From NCBI RefSeq assembly GCF_013041605.1, contig NZ_JABEQC010000004.1, positions 124,001 through 188,000 on the forward strand: a stretch of DNA of 64,000 bases, written 5' to 3'. Of this stretch, positions 44,444 to 52,425 are shown in pieces; the first letter of the stretch is position 1; the number at the start of each line of letters is the position of its first letter. Origin of the DNA: Vibrio plantisponsor. Its GTDB lineage: Bacteria; Pseudomonadota; Gammaproteobacteria; Enterobacterales; Vibrionaceae. The notes under the pieces were generated by a model that worked only from the letters and a program-made list of their open reading frames with translations, did no database searches and was not told where the DNA came from. Both the position numbers and the translations under genes were made by a program.

Positions 44444-45778
44444 TTATGCGAAGAACACTAGCAGCATCAGTACCGGACATACGAAACGAACGTAAGTCGG
44501 CCAAATTTTCCAGAACCAGCTACTCTCAATTTCTGGGTAGCCTTGCTTCAGTTCATTCAATACTTGGTTACGGTTCCAAATCCAACCTGCAAGAAGCGTA
44601 ATCATCAGTGCAATGATTGGCTGTGAGTAAACCGTCGTGAATTGAATCACCAAACCGAACAGGCTTGAGAAGTTCATAACAATCACACCAGAAGCAATCG
44701 TTACCAAACCACCAATCCAAAGTACTGCTGTATTACGGTTCTGTTTTAGCTCTTCCGTCGCACAAGAAACCGGAACTTCTAGCATTGAAATCGATGACGT
44801 CAGCGCCGCAATGATCATCAGTAAGAAGAACACTACACCGACGATTGCACCAACCGCGCCCATGGTATCGAACATGGCTGGAAGTACTGTGAACACAAGC
44901 GTATCCGAATTCAGAAGCTCGCCAGATTCAGAGAAGATTTCAACACCGTGATTTTTAGCAACAAACATAGCAGGCAGAATCACTAGACCTGCGATAAATG
45001 CAACGCCAGTATCGATCAAAGCCACTTGAGCCGCAGTTTTTGGAATGTTGGTATCTTTCTTCAGGTATGAACCGTAAGTGGTCATTACACACACACCTAA
45101 AGATAGCGAGAAGAATGCTTGCCCCATCGCACCCACAATTAAAGAAGGCGTGAAATGAGAAAAATCAGGGATAAGGTACATCTTCAGGCCTTCCATCGAG
45201 CCTTCTTGAGTAAAGATGTAAACCGTTAGCAGAGCGAACAAAGCAAACAATACTGGCATCAAACGAGTTGACCATTTTTCAATACCATCAGCAACCCCGC
45301 TACGCACGACATACATAGTGATCGCCATGAATGACACCATCAAAACTAGGTTGCGTTCAGTACCAAAACTGGTAAGCCAATGAGCCGCACTGTCCATCCC
45401 AACCAGAGTTAAGCCACTACCAAAGAACGAGCCAATCAACCAACCTGCAACGATCGCGTAGAAAGCCAGAATCAAAGAGACAACCGTTAAGCCGACAACA
45501 CCAAGCAAAATCGCGCCCGCTTTACCCTTAGGCCAAACAGATTTGAACGAACTGATTGAGTTCGACTGACCATAACGGCCAATGGTGAGCTCTGCTACTA
45601 ACATTGGAAATGCAAGTAGGAAAACCATAAGCAGATAAACAAAAAGAAATACCGCGCCACCATTGCTGGCAGCCTGAGTTGGGAAACCCCAAACGTTTCC
45701 TAAGCCTACAGCAGAACCTGCTGCTGCCATGATGAAGCCAAATCGAGAGGTGAACTGCCCTCTAGAACTACTTGCCAT
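44444..45778 (-). CDS. Neurotransmitter:sodium symporter family amino-acid transporter
   Basis: A 444-residue NSS/SNF transporter with about 11 hydrophobic segments. The diagnostic first helix reads FGFIMAAAGSAVGLGNVWGFP, written here as GSAVGLGNVWGFP, followed by NGGAVFL. NSS proteins co-transport Na+ with amino acids such as tryptophan, tyrosine or leucine. The substrate is probably aromatic, because a perfect TyrR box lies upstream (see 45836-45853). I use the ATG at 45778; the frame is open 26 codons further, but that extension would overlap the TyrR region and lacks family sequence. The Shine-Dalgarno sequence is weak. Confidence 0.9.
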   Translation of the reverse strand: MASSSRGQFTSRFGFIMAAAGSAVGLGNVWGFPTQAASNGGAVFLFVYLLMVFLLAFPMLVAELTIGRYGQSNSISSFKSVWPKGKAGAILLGVVGLTVVSLILAFYAIVAGWLIGSFFGSGLTLVGMDSAAHWLTSFGTERNLVLMVSFMAITMYVVRSGVADGIEKWSTRLMPVLFALFALLTVYIFTQEGSMEGLKMYLIPDFSHFTPSLIVGAMGQAFFSLSLGVCVMTTYGSYLKKDTNIPKTAAQVALIDTGVAFIAGLVILPAMFVAKNHGVEIFSESGELLNSDTLVFTVLPAMFDTMGAVGAIVGVVFFLLMIIAALTSSISMLEVPVSCATEELKQNRNTAVLWIGGLVTIASGVIVMNFSSLFGLVIQFTTVYSQPIIALMITLLAGWIWNRNQVLNELKQGYPEIESSWFWKIWPTYVRFVCPVLMLLVFFA

Positions 45779-45811
45779 AATTTTTATACCGATGTGTGTG
45801 TTTGCGTTATA

Positions 45812-45829
45812 TGTTTGTCGATAGCCACA
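45812..45829 (-). promoter_or_regulatory. Weak TyrR box candidate
   Basis: The plus strand reads TGTTTGTCGATAGCCACA, which keeps the TGT-N12-ACA skeleton of a TyrR box but not the inner AAA/TTT. It is centred 24 bases downstream of the strong box, on the transporter side. Weak boxes next to strong ones are typical of TyrR-repressed promoters. Confidence 0.35.
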
Positions 45830-45835
45830 TTTGCG

Positions 45836-45853
45836 TGTAAATTTAATTTTACA
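45836..45853 (-). promoter_or_regulatory. Strong TyrR box upstream of the NSS transporter
   Basis: TGTAAATTTAATTTTACA matches the TyrR consensus TGTAAA-N6-TTTACA at all 12 defined positions. It lies 58-75 bases upstream of the transporter ATG at 45778. TyrR controls aromatic amino-acid transport and synthesis in gammaproteobacteria. Confidence 0.75.
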
Positions 45854-46126
45854 CAAACAAAAATATCAATAGATATCGAAGTGGTGGCAAGTAAAACAGT
45901 TTGAGAATAAAATTGGAAGCCCGAACAGACTAATTTATGGCATTCATGTCTATTTAATAGATTAAATGGTGCTTTTTTGGTCTTTTTGTAAGAATTTATT
46001 CCTACACCCCCTGCGCAACAAAAAGCATCCATCTGCATATCTTTTACATTCATTGACGCTAAATTCTTTCTTCACATATGCTTTCGACTTAATATCACCA
46101 CTAGGTATTTTAGATATAAGTGACTC

Positions 46127-47581
46127 ATGGATAAGGTTTATCATTTCTTAACACTTGCAGGCATCGCGCTCTACTGGTTCCTTGTGGCGGGTGTCACCAT
46201 ACGTGTGGTACTCAAACGCAACGCCGTGAGTGTCTCTTTGGCTTGGTTGATGATCATTTATATCCTGCCGATACTGGGTGTGATTTGCTATTTCCTTTTC
46301 GGTGAACTGAATCTAGGGCGCAAGCGCGCAGACAGAGCGAAAGAGATGTTCACTCCCTTTGGTGAGTGGTTTAAGTCCTTAAATGCGTGTCAGGCACACA
46401 TGCCTGAAGCCATGGGTGCACACATTTCTAAGATTGATGAGCTGTGCAATTACCGAATGGGCATTCCAGCTTTATCGGGAAACACCTTGTCGCTGTTGAA
46501 CTCTCCCAACGAGATCCTTCACTCCATCATTGAGGATATCGAACAAGCAAAGTCCACAATACGAATCGTTTTCTACATTTGGCATCCGGGTGGATTAGCC
46601 GATTCCGTTGCATCCGCACTCATTCAGGCTGCAAAACGGGGTGTTGATGTCAAAGTGCTTTTAGATTCTGCTGGTAGCCCTCGTTTTTTCCGCAGTCACT
46701 GGGAAAAGATGATGCGAGACTCCGGCATTCAACTGATTCAAGCTTTGGAAGTGAGCCCGTGGCGTATATTCCTTCGTCGTCTCGATCTTCGCCAACATCG
46801 AAAAATCATCGTTATTGATAACAAAGTGGCTTATACCGGTTCGATGAACATGGTTGACCCTGCCTATTTCAAACAAGATTCGGGCGTCGGTCAGTGGATT
46901 GACATTATGGTTCGGGTAACAGGTCCGACGGTAAACGTACTTTCTGCCATTCATTGCTGGGACTGGGAAGTTGAAACCGGAATACGTGAACTTCCGCCAC
47001 AACCAGAATGTCAGATTAACCCGCTTCTACCTCAACATCCTGTGCAGGTTGTTCCTTCTGGTCCCGGGATGCCAGAGAACTTGATCTCTCAGGTGTTAAC
47101 CTTAGCCATCAATCAGGCGAACGAGTCTGTGTGCATTACGACACCGTATTTCGTTCCTAGTGCAGACCTGCTAGCCACGCTAAAAATGACTGCCCAACGA
47201 GGCATCAAGGTCGACTTAATCATTCCGATGAAGAACGACTCCTTGATGGTTCAATGGGCATCGCGATCTTTTTACGGTGAACTACTAGAAGCCGGTGTCA
47301 CCATCCATAAGTTTTATGGCGGCCTCTTGCACACAAAATCCGTCGTGATTGACAGAAAGTTCTGTTTAGTCGGAACCGTTAATCTGGATATGCGTAGCTT
47401 GTGGCTCAACTTCGAAGTAACACTGGCAGTAGATGACCAAGAGTTCACAGAAGAAATGTACTGGCTGCAACAAGGCTATATAGAACAATCTCAACAAGTC
47501 GAATACGAGAACTGGGAAAAGCGTCCACTTAGTCACCGCTTCCTTGAACGAGTGTTCTACCTGTTTAACCCACTTCTTTGA
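46127..47581 (+). CDS. cls: Cardiolipin synthase (ClsA type)
   Basis: A 484-residue membrane enzyme. Two N-terminal helices (about 5-30 and 38-60) precede two phospholipase D domains with HKD motifs: HRKIIVIDNKVAYTGSMN near residue 225 and HTKSVVIDRKFCLVGTVNLD near residue 405. The C-terminus FLERVFYLFNPLL is typical of ClsA. It condenses two phosphatidylglycerol molecules to cardiolipin and glycerol at the inner membrane. The Shine-Dalgarno sequence is poor. It lies 81 bases upstream of metC on the same strand; I see no terminator between them. Confidence 0.93.
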   Translation: MDKVYHFLTLAGIALYWFLVAGVTIRVVLKRNAVSVSLAWLMIIYILPILGVICYFLFGELNLGRKRADRAKEMFTPFGEWFKSLNACQAHMPEAMGAHISKIDELCNYRMGIPALSGNTLSLLNSPNEILHSIIEDIEQAKSTIRIVFYIWHPGGLADSVASALIQAAKRGVDVKVLLDSAGSPRFFRSHWEKMMRDSGIQLIQALEVSPWRIFLRRLDLRQHRKIIVIDNKVAYTGSMNMVDPAYFKQDSGVGQWIDIMVRVTGPTVNVLSAIHCWDWEVETGIRELPPQPECQINPLLPQHPVQVVPSGPGMPENLISQVLTLAINQANESVCITTPYFVPSADLLATLKMTAQRGIKVDLIIPMKNDSLMVQWASRSFYGELLEAGVTIHKFYGGLLHTKSVVIDRKFCLVGTVNLDMRSLWLNFEVTLAVDDQEFTEEMYWLQQGYIEQSQQVEYENWEKRPLSHRFLERVFYLFNPLL

Positions 47582-47662
47582 TCTTTTTGCCTTTGCAGGG
47601 TTGCATTTCAACATGTCTCCATGTTTTAAATAGTCAAACGATGCATTTAACAAGGACAAACC

Positions 47663-48868
47663 ATGGCAGAAGGAAAAAAAACTACGCTTGTAACCGCTGG
47701 TCGCAATAAGAAATGGACCAACGGCGTAGTTAACCCGCCCGTTCAACGAGCTTCAACAATTGTGTTTAATAGCGTTGCGGAAAAGAATCACGCAACCGCA
47801 AACCGCGCCAACAAAACTCTGTTTTACGGGCGCCGTGGCACAACAACACATTTCGCTTTTCAGGAAGCAATGAACGAGGTTGAAGGCGGTGCTGGCTGTG
47901 CGCTCTACCCTTGTGGTACCGCTGCGATAAGCAATACTATTTTGTCTTTTGTTGAAACTGGCGACCATGTTCTTATGGTCGACACCTGTTACGAACCTAC
48001 TCGCGATTTCTGCGAGAAAATCCTTGCGAAGCTAGGCGTAGAAACGACCTACTTCGATCCAATGATTGGCGAAGATATCCGTAAGCTAATAAAACCAAAC
48101 ACTAAAATGCTGTTCTTGGAATCTCCTGGGTCTATCACCATGGAAGTTCAAGATGTTCCGCTGCTATCCAGTATCGCTCACGAACAGGACATTATTGTCG
48201 TGTTGGATAACACTTGGGGCGCAGGCGTGAATTTCTCACCATTCGATCATGGTGTCGATATCTCTGTTCAAGCGGCAACAAAATACATTGTTGGACACTC
48301 AGATGTGATGTTAGGTACTGCGGTTTGCGTTGAAAAGTACTGGCCTCAACTGCGTGAGCAAAGCTACCTGATGGGGCAATGCGTATCGCCAGACGATGCG
48401 TATCTGGCTTTGAGGGGTTTACGCACTCTTGATGTTCGTCTGCGTCAGCATGCAGAGAGCAGCATCAAAGTTGCTCAGTGGCTTGCAGAACGACCAGAGG
48501 TCGATCATGTTCGCCATCCGGGTTTACCTTCTTGCCCTGGTCACGAAATTTTTAAACGTGATTTCACTGGTGGCAACGGTCTATTCTCATTCGTTCTGAA
48601 AACAAGTTGCCCTAAAGCAACCACCGCTCTGCTGGATGGAATGAAACACTTCAGCATGGGTTACTCATGGGGTGGATTTGAAAGCCTGATTTTAGCCAAT
48701 GAGCCAAACAGCTTTAACAGCCTGCGCACAGTAGCGAATCCAAACTTTGAAGGTACGTTGATTCGTCTGCATATTGGTCTGGAAGATGTGAACGATTTGA
48801 TTGCAGATTTAGAAGCAGGCTTAGCTCGCTATAACTCCGTCATTTTGGAGCAAGCGGTTACCGCCTAG
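47663..48868 (+). CDS. metC: Cystathionine beta-lyase
   Basis: A 401-residue PLP enzyme of the Cys/Met metabolism family. It splits cystathionine into homocysteine, pyruvate and ammonia in methionine synthesis. [20 protein letters not shown] binds the PLP phosphate, VLDNTWGAG holds the PLP-binding Asp, and the Schiff-base lysine is Lys207 in [10 protein letters not shown]. The bacterial-type MetC motif [12 protein letters not shown], with the second WGG, distinguishes it from cystathionine gamma-synthase. AAGGA precedes the ATG. I could not find a convincing MetJ operator upstream. It ends at a strong terminator. Confidence 0.95.
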   Translation: MAEGKKTTLVTAGRNKKWTNGVVNPPVQRASTIVFNSVAEKNHATANRANKTLFYGRRGTTTHFAFQEAMNEVEGGAGCALYPCGTAAISNTILSFVETGDHVLMVDTCYEPTRDFCEKILAKLGVETTYFDPMIGEDIRKLIKPNTKMLFLESPGSITMEVQDVPLLSSIAHEQDIIVVLDNTWGAGVNFSPFDHGVDISVQAATKYIVGHSDVMLGTAVCVEKYWPQLREQSYLMGQCVSPDDAYLALRGLRTLDVRLRQHAESSIKVAQWLAERPEVDHVRHPGLPSCPGHEIFKRDFTGGNGLFSFVLKTSCPKATTALLDGMKHFSMGYSWGGFESLILANEPNSFNSLRTVANPNFEGTLIRLHIGLEDVNDLIADLEAGLARYNSVILEQAVTA

Positions 48869-48905
48869 CACTAACCATTACCCAAAAAGCGAGACAGAAA
48901 AATGC

Positions 48906-48932
48906 AAAAGAGCACCGGAGTGCTCTTTTTTA
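48906..48932. terminator. Rho-independent terminator between metC and tag
   Basis: AAAAGAGCAC (48906-48915) pairs perfectly with GTGCTCTTTT (48920-48929) around CGGA, with more T after it. It serves metC and may also serve tag (minus strand, stop at 48971). Confidence 0.9.
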
Positions 48933-48970
48933 TTGCGAGTGATTCATACTGCAAAGGTCTGTTCTACCGC

Positions 48971-49534
48971 TTATTTTTTGGGGCAATGCTCAAGGTGATC
49001 GTTCACCATGCCAACGGCTTGCATCAGCGAATAACAGATAGTTTCGCCAACAAACTTAAAGCCTCGCTTCTTAAGAAACTTACTCATGGCTTTTGATTCT
49101 TCTGTTGAGACGGGTACTTGACTCATATCCTGCCAATGGTTGACTTTAGGTTGACCACCAACAAACTGCCATAGCGCTTTATCTAACGAACCAAATTCTT
49201 TCTGAAGCTCAATCGCGGCGCGAGCATTAGAAAACACAGACGCAATTTTCCCTTTGTGCTTAACCACATCATAATGCTCGATAATCTTTTGAACGTGCGA
49301 TTCATCGTACTTCGCTAACTGGTTAATATCGTAATTCTCAAACGCTTGGCGATAGCCTTCTCGCTTTTTCAGAATCGTTATCCAACTTAAGCCAGCCTGT
49401 GCACCTTCTAGAGTAAGGAATTCGAACAACTTAACGTCATCATGCACAGGAACACCCCATTCTGCGTCATGATATTCTCGCTCTAGAGGATTCTTCATCG
49501 CCCAAGCACACGTGTTATCTGCCTTATCTGACAT
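48971..49534 (-). CDS. tag: DNA-3-methyladenine glycosylase I
   Basis: A 187-residue base-excision repair enzyme that removes 3-methyladenine from DNA. Sequence marks are CAWAMKNPLEREYHDAEWGV at the N-terminus, LSWITILKKREGYRQAF, and the helix-hairpin-helix region near RGFKFVGETICYSLMQAVG. Cys9 and His22 with the C-terminal NDHLEHC can form the zinc snap seen in E. coli Tag, which is also 187 residues long. The TTG nine codons upstream was rejected for the ATG at 49534, which AAGGA precedes. It lies just downstream of pspC on the same strand. Confidence 0.95.
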   Translation of the reverse strand: MSDKADNTCAWAMKNPLEREYHDAEWGVPVHDDVKLFEFLTLEGAQAGLSWITILKKREGYRQAFENYDINQLAKYDESHVQKIIEHYDVVKHKGKIASVFSNARAAIELQKEFGSLDKALWQFVGGQPKVNHWQDMSQVPVSTEESKAMSKFLKKRGFKFVGETICYSLMQAVGMVNDHLEHCPKK

Positions 49535-49569
49535 GCCATTGTTCCTTGTTATTCCGCTCAATGGGTGGA

Positions 49570-49959
49570 TTATAACTTATTGAATTCTCGATTCACCTTA
49601 AATGCGTCAGAAGTGACATACGCCTCCATATTGCGCACACGTTTTTCTACTTTTGTTAGATCTTCATGCAACGTGTTGAGCAGAGCGCCTGGGGTCTGAC
49701 CTTGCTCCCATGGCTTACTTTTCAACGTATGTTCGCGTTGTGACTTAACGGTTTGCTCATATTGATAGGGCTGCTTCTCCAGCATCAACATTAATGCAAG
49801 GTAAGCTAACACGATCAAAAAGCCGCCGCCCAATAGCGCCGCAGAGATAACCAGTATACGAACAATCCACACCTCTAGGCCAAAGTAGTTCGCCAGACCG
49901 GCACACACGCCACCTATCTTGCCATTTACGGGGTCACGATATAATTCTCGGCTAGTCAT
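49570..49959 (-). CDS. pspC: Phage shock protein C
   Basis: A 129-residue inner-membrane protein. The PspC domain includes RELYRDPVNGKIGGVCAGLA followed by NYFGLEVWIVRILV and a membrane helix (about 35-60). The C-terminal half is a helical cytoplasmic tail. PspC works with PspB to sense envelope stress and release PspF from PspA. The frame is open further upstream; the ATG at 49959, with GGAG before it, gives the family N-terminus and overlaps the end of pspB by eight bases. Confidence 0.94.
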   Translation of the reverse strand: MTSRELYRDPVNGKIGGVCAGLANYFGLEVWIVRILVISAALLGGGFLIVLAYLALMLMLEKQPYQYEQTVKSQREHTLKSKPWEQGQTPGALLNTLHEDLTKVEKRVRNMEAYVTSDAFKVNREFNKL

Positions 49960-50185
49960 AGTTACGTCTCCAATTTGGAGATTCCGCGTCCAGAATCCGC
50001 TCAAGTGTTTCTACTCGCGACTGCAAGCCACTCGCTTTTTCCGAAAGCTGCTGCAGCGTTTCATAATCTTCTGAAGAAAGTCCGCTGCCCACTTTTCGTT
50101 TGCTGCGATAGTGTAGAAGCAGCCATAGTGGAGCAACGAAAATCAAAAAGACAATGAGTGGTCCAGCAAAAAATACAGAGGTCAT
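49952..50185 (-). CDS. pspB: Phage shock protein B
   Basis: A 77-residue protein with an N-terminal membrane helix (FFAGPLIVFLIFVAPLWLLL) and a cytoplasmic leucine-zipper-like coiled coil (LQQLSEKASGLQSRVETLERIL), ending in an acidic NWRRNYD tail. It forms a complex with PspC in the inner membrane and transmits stress to PspA. It lies 30 bases after pspA and overlaps pspC by eight bases, consistent with a single pspABC transcript. Confidence 0.95.
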   Translation of the reverse strand: MTSVFFAGPLIVFLIFVAPLWLLLHYRSKRKVGSGLSSEDYETLQQLSEKASGLQSRVETLERILDAESPNWRRNYD

Positions 50186-50215
50186 AGCCTACTCCTAATT
50201 ATTTATTTTATTGTT

Positions 50216-50887
50216 CTATTGCTGATCTTGTTGCATTTGCTTTTTTAATTTTGCCAGTTCTTGCTCAATTTCATCTTGTGCCTGAAGTTCTGCAAACTCT
50301 TGGTCAAGAGACTTACCTTGTGCAGACTGAGCGTAAAGATCCGCTTCGGCTTCTAACTCATCCACTTTACGTGAGTACTGCTCAAACTTCGACATGGCTT
50401 CTTCTGTGCGGCTGGTATGTAAGTGACGTTGCACATTACGACGATTCACCGCTGATTGAGAACGGATAGCCAACGCCTGTTGCTTCGCGCGCGTCTCAGT
50501 GATTTTGCTCTCTAACTTAGTGATTTCGCCAGTGAGCTTATCAATGGTTTCTTCTACTAATGTTTGTTCTGTGTGTAAGCTTTTCAGAACCGATTGCAAC
50601 TTCTGCTTTTCAATCAAAGCTGCGCGAGCCAAATCGTCACGCTGCTTGTTCAATGCCAGCGTAGCTTTGCTTTGCCAGTCTTCGATTTGATCATCGATAC
50701 TTGCAACTTTACGTGCGAGTTCTTTTTTGTCTGCTATCGCTTTAGCGGAATTGGTACGAACTTCCACCAGCGTATCTTCCATCTCTTGAATAATGAGACG
50801 AATCATTTTTTCAGGATCTTCCGCTTTATCCAGTAATGCGCTGATATTGGAATTTACGATGTCTGCAAAACGAGAAAAAATGCCCAT
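50216..50887 (-). CDS. pspA: Phage shock protein A
   Basis: A 223-residue ESCRT-III-like coiled-coil protein. The N-terminal amphipathic helix is MGIFSRFADIVNSNISALLD, then EDPEKMIRLIIQEMEDTLVEV (shortened) begins a long coiled coil to about residue 200. PspA binds stressed inner membranes to limit proton leak and inhibits PspF under normal conditions. The ATG at 50887 follows AAGGAGTC. It is first in pspABC, and a sigma-54 promoter lies at 50953-50967. Confidence 0.96.
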   Translation of the reverse strand: MGIFSRFADIVNSNISALLDKAEDPEKMIRLIIQEMEDTLVEVRTNSAKAIADKKELARKVASIDDQIEDWQSKATLALNKQRDDLARAALIEKQKLQSVLKSLHTEQTLVEETIDKLTGEITKLESKITETRAKQQALAIRSQSAVNRRNVQRHLHTSRTEEAMSKFEQYSRKVDELEAEADLYAQSAQGKSLDQEFAELQAQDEIEQELAKLKKQMQQDQQ

Positions 50888-50952
50888 ATTTGACTCCTTA
50901 GTTATCAATTCGCTGTTCAAACCGGTCACAGCCTAGTTACTTCTTGTGTATT

Positions 50953-50967
50953 CCAAGTTCCATGCCA
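50953..50967 (-). promoter_or_regulatory. Sigma-54 promoter of pspABC
   Basis: The minus strand reads TGGCATGGAACTTGG: TGGCA in place for -24 and TTG for -12, with the expected spacing; the -12 C is G. Transcription would begin about 54 bases before the pspA ATG. The sigma-54 activator gene pspF is divergent. Confidence 0.65.
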
Positions 50968-51040
50968 ATTTTCACAGCTTTATTTTTCAGTAGCTTACAT
51001 TGAATTACCCAAAAGACAGGACTATGCTATAAACGATTTA

Positions 51041-51067
51041 GCCAACAGTTGGTAAATTTCACCAACT
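51041..51067. promoter_or_regulatory. Candidate PspF enhancer site
   Basis: AGTTGGT (51047-51053) and ACCAACT (51061-51067) form an inverted repeat 7 bases apart, with an extra CCAAC just upstream. It lies about 100 bases upstream of the pspA sigma-54 promoter, in the range for a PspF enhancer, and close to the pspF start, so it could also mediate autoregulation. Confidence 0.5.
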
Positions 51068-51138
51068 ATTTCATCCGTTACTTAGCGAAACAGATGCGGT
51101 GACCGATAACGTCTTGTTATGGATAGAGAGAGATAACT

Positions 51139-52140
51139 GTGCAACAAAACTTAATTGGGGAATCCCCAGCGTTTCACGCCGTTCTGGATAAAGTCTCTCG
51201 CTTGGCACCGATTGAGCGTCCGGTTCTTATCGTTGGCGAGCGCGGTACAGGTAAAGAGCTTATCGCCCAGCGTTTACACTATCTATCAAAGCGTTGGGAC
51301 CAACCATTAATCTCACTCAATTGTTCAACACTTAGCGAAGGCTTAATCGATTCCGAGCTTTTCGGCCACGAGTCTGGCTCTTTTACGGGTTCGAAAGGCA
51401 GACACCAAGGCCGCTTTGAACGCGCTGAAGGCGGTACGTTGTTTCTTGACGAACTTGCCACCGCGCCATTGTCAGTACAGGAAAAATTACTGCGGGTTAT
51501 CGAATATGGGCAATATGAACGTGTCGGCGGTAACCAAGCCCTCAATGCCAATGTACGCTTAGTGTGCGCGACCAATGCAGACTTACCAAAGCTTGCCCAA
51601 GCGGGTGACTTTAGAGCAGACCTGCTCGATCGACTAGCGTTTGATGTTATTCACCTTCCGCCACTTCGCGAGCGCAAAGAAGACATTGCCCTGCTGGCGG
51701 AGTATTTCGCTATCCGCATGTGTCGAGAACTCGAACTGCCTTTCTTTGCTGGTTTTACACCACTGGCAATGCAGAATCTTACAGAGCATCCTTGGCCGGG
51801 AAATATTCGAGAACTGAAAAACGTGGTTGAGCGAGCGGTGTATCAACACGGCACTGCTGACTTCCCTATTGATTCATTAGTTTTTGACCCGTTCCAAAAA
51901 CATTGGCAAGAGGAAGCTCAAGAAGCTTCTGCATCACCGAATAAACAAGAAGAACACCAAGCCGAGCTTGCATTCCCGATGGATTTTAAGCAATGGCAGG
52001 AACAACAAGACAAATACGTTATTAATGAATCGCTAAAATTTGCCAAGTTTAATCAAAGACAAGCCGCTAAGTCGCTCGGATTAAGCTATCATCAATTTCG
52101 AGGACTGATGAGAAAGTATCAACTTTCAAAAGGTGAATAA
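51139..52140 (+). CDS. pspF: Phage shock operon transcriptional activator PspF
   Basis: A 333-residue sigma-54 activator with a AAA+ domain (1-245) and a C-terminal Fis-like helix-turn-helix (NQRQAAKSLGLSYHQFRGLM). It lacks a receiver domain, as expected; PspA regulates it directly. Walker A is GERGTGKE (33-40) and Walker B LFLDELA. The sigma-54-contacting loop, normally GAFTGA, reads GSFTGS (80-85). It starts with GTG at 51139 and is divergent from pspABC. A linker of Glu/Gln/Ala-rich sequence (about 255-285) joins the two domains. Confidence 0.95.
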   Translation: MQQNLIGESPAFHAVLDKVSRLAPIERPVLIVGERGTGKELIAQRLHYLSKRWDQPLISLNCSTLSEGLIDSELFGHESGSFTGSKGRHQGRFERAEGGTLFLDELATAPLSVQEKLLRVIEYGQYERVGGNQALNANVRLVCATNADLPKLAQAGDFRADLLDRLAFDVIHLPPLRERKEDIALLAEYFAIRMCRELELPFFAGFTPLAMQNLTEHPWPGNIRELKNVVERAVYQHGTADFPIDSLVFDPFQKHWQEEAQEASASPNKQEEHQAELAFPMDFKQWQEQQDKYVINESLKFAKFNQRQAAKSLGLSYHQFRGLMRKYQLSKGE

Positions 52141-52145
52141 CCCTA

Positions 52146-52267
52146 TATACCCAAGTAACATCAAGTTACTGATTTTCTGGGTAGAATAACTATATATTCA
52201 AATCAGTGCCTTGCCTATGAACGAATTAATTCTCGCTGAACAAGCATCGTGAGGTTACTTGGGTATA
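52146..52267. mobile_element. MITE-like repeat with 14-base terminal inverted repeats
   Basis: TATACCCAAGTAAC (52146-52159) and its exact complement GTTACTTGGGTATA (52254-52267) bound a 122-base non-coding segment. An inner AGTAAC/GTTACT pair (52154-52170) adds a small hairpin. There is no transposase. The size and structure fit a miniature inverted-repeat or similar intergenic palindrome of vibrios. It lies six bases after the pspF stop. Confidence 0.6.
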
Positions 52268-52425
52268 CGCAGCAACCTTTTTCTTGGTTTAACAACCGAA
52301 AAAATGGTAAATTAGCAGGATTTTGAGGCAAACGTGATTGTTACTTTTAGCGCTTATCGACAACATATCGCTTTCTACTTTAATGGAATAGTTACCTTGC
52401 TTCGTTTCCCACACTGTTTTTCTAT
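52268..52425 (+). other. sapA upstream region
   Basis: No gene is visible in the 158 bases after the MITE-like element. Nothing resembling a strong promoter stands out; AT-rich tracts are present. The sapA ATG has no good Shine-Dalgarno sequence. Confidence 0.5.

Larger units (their letters stand above)
45779..46126. other. Divergent control region between the NSS transporter and cls
   Basis: This 348-base region has no supported gene. TyrR-type sites lie at 45812-45829 and 45836-45853 near the transporter. A possible -10 (TATAAC, minus strand) lies at about 45803-45808. The half nearer cls is AT-rich with no clear operator. Confidence 0.6.

Noticed and set aside
45779..45856. N-terminal extension of the NSS transporter by 26 codons
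   Set aside because: It has no family sequence, no ribosome-binding site, and would run across the promoter and up to the TyrR box; the ATG at 45778 gives the normal N-terminus.
47582..47662. A MetJ operator before metC
   Set aside because: Only a loose ACATGTCT-like match is present; tandem AGACGTCT repeats are missing.
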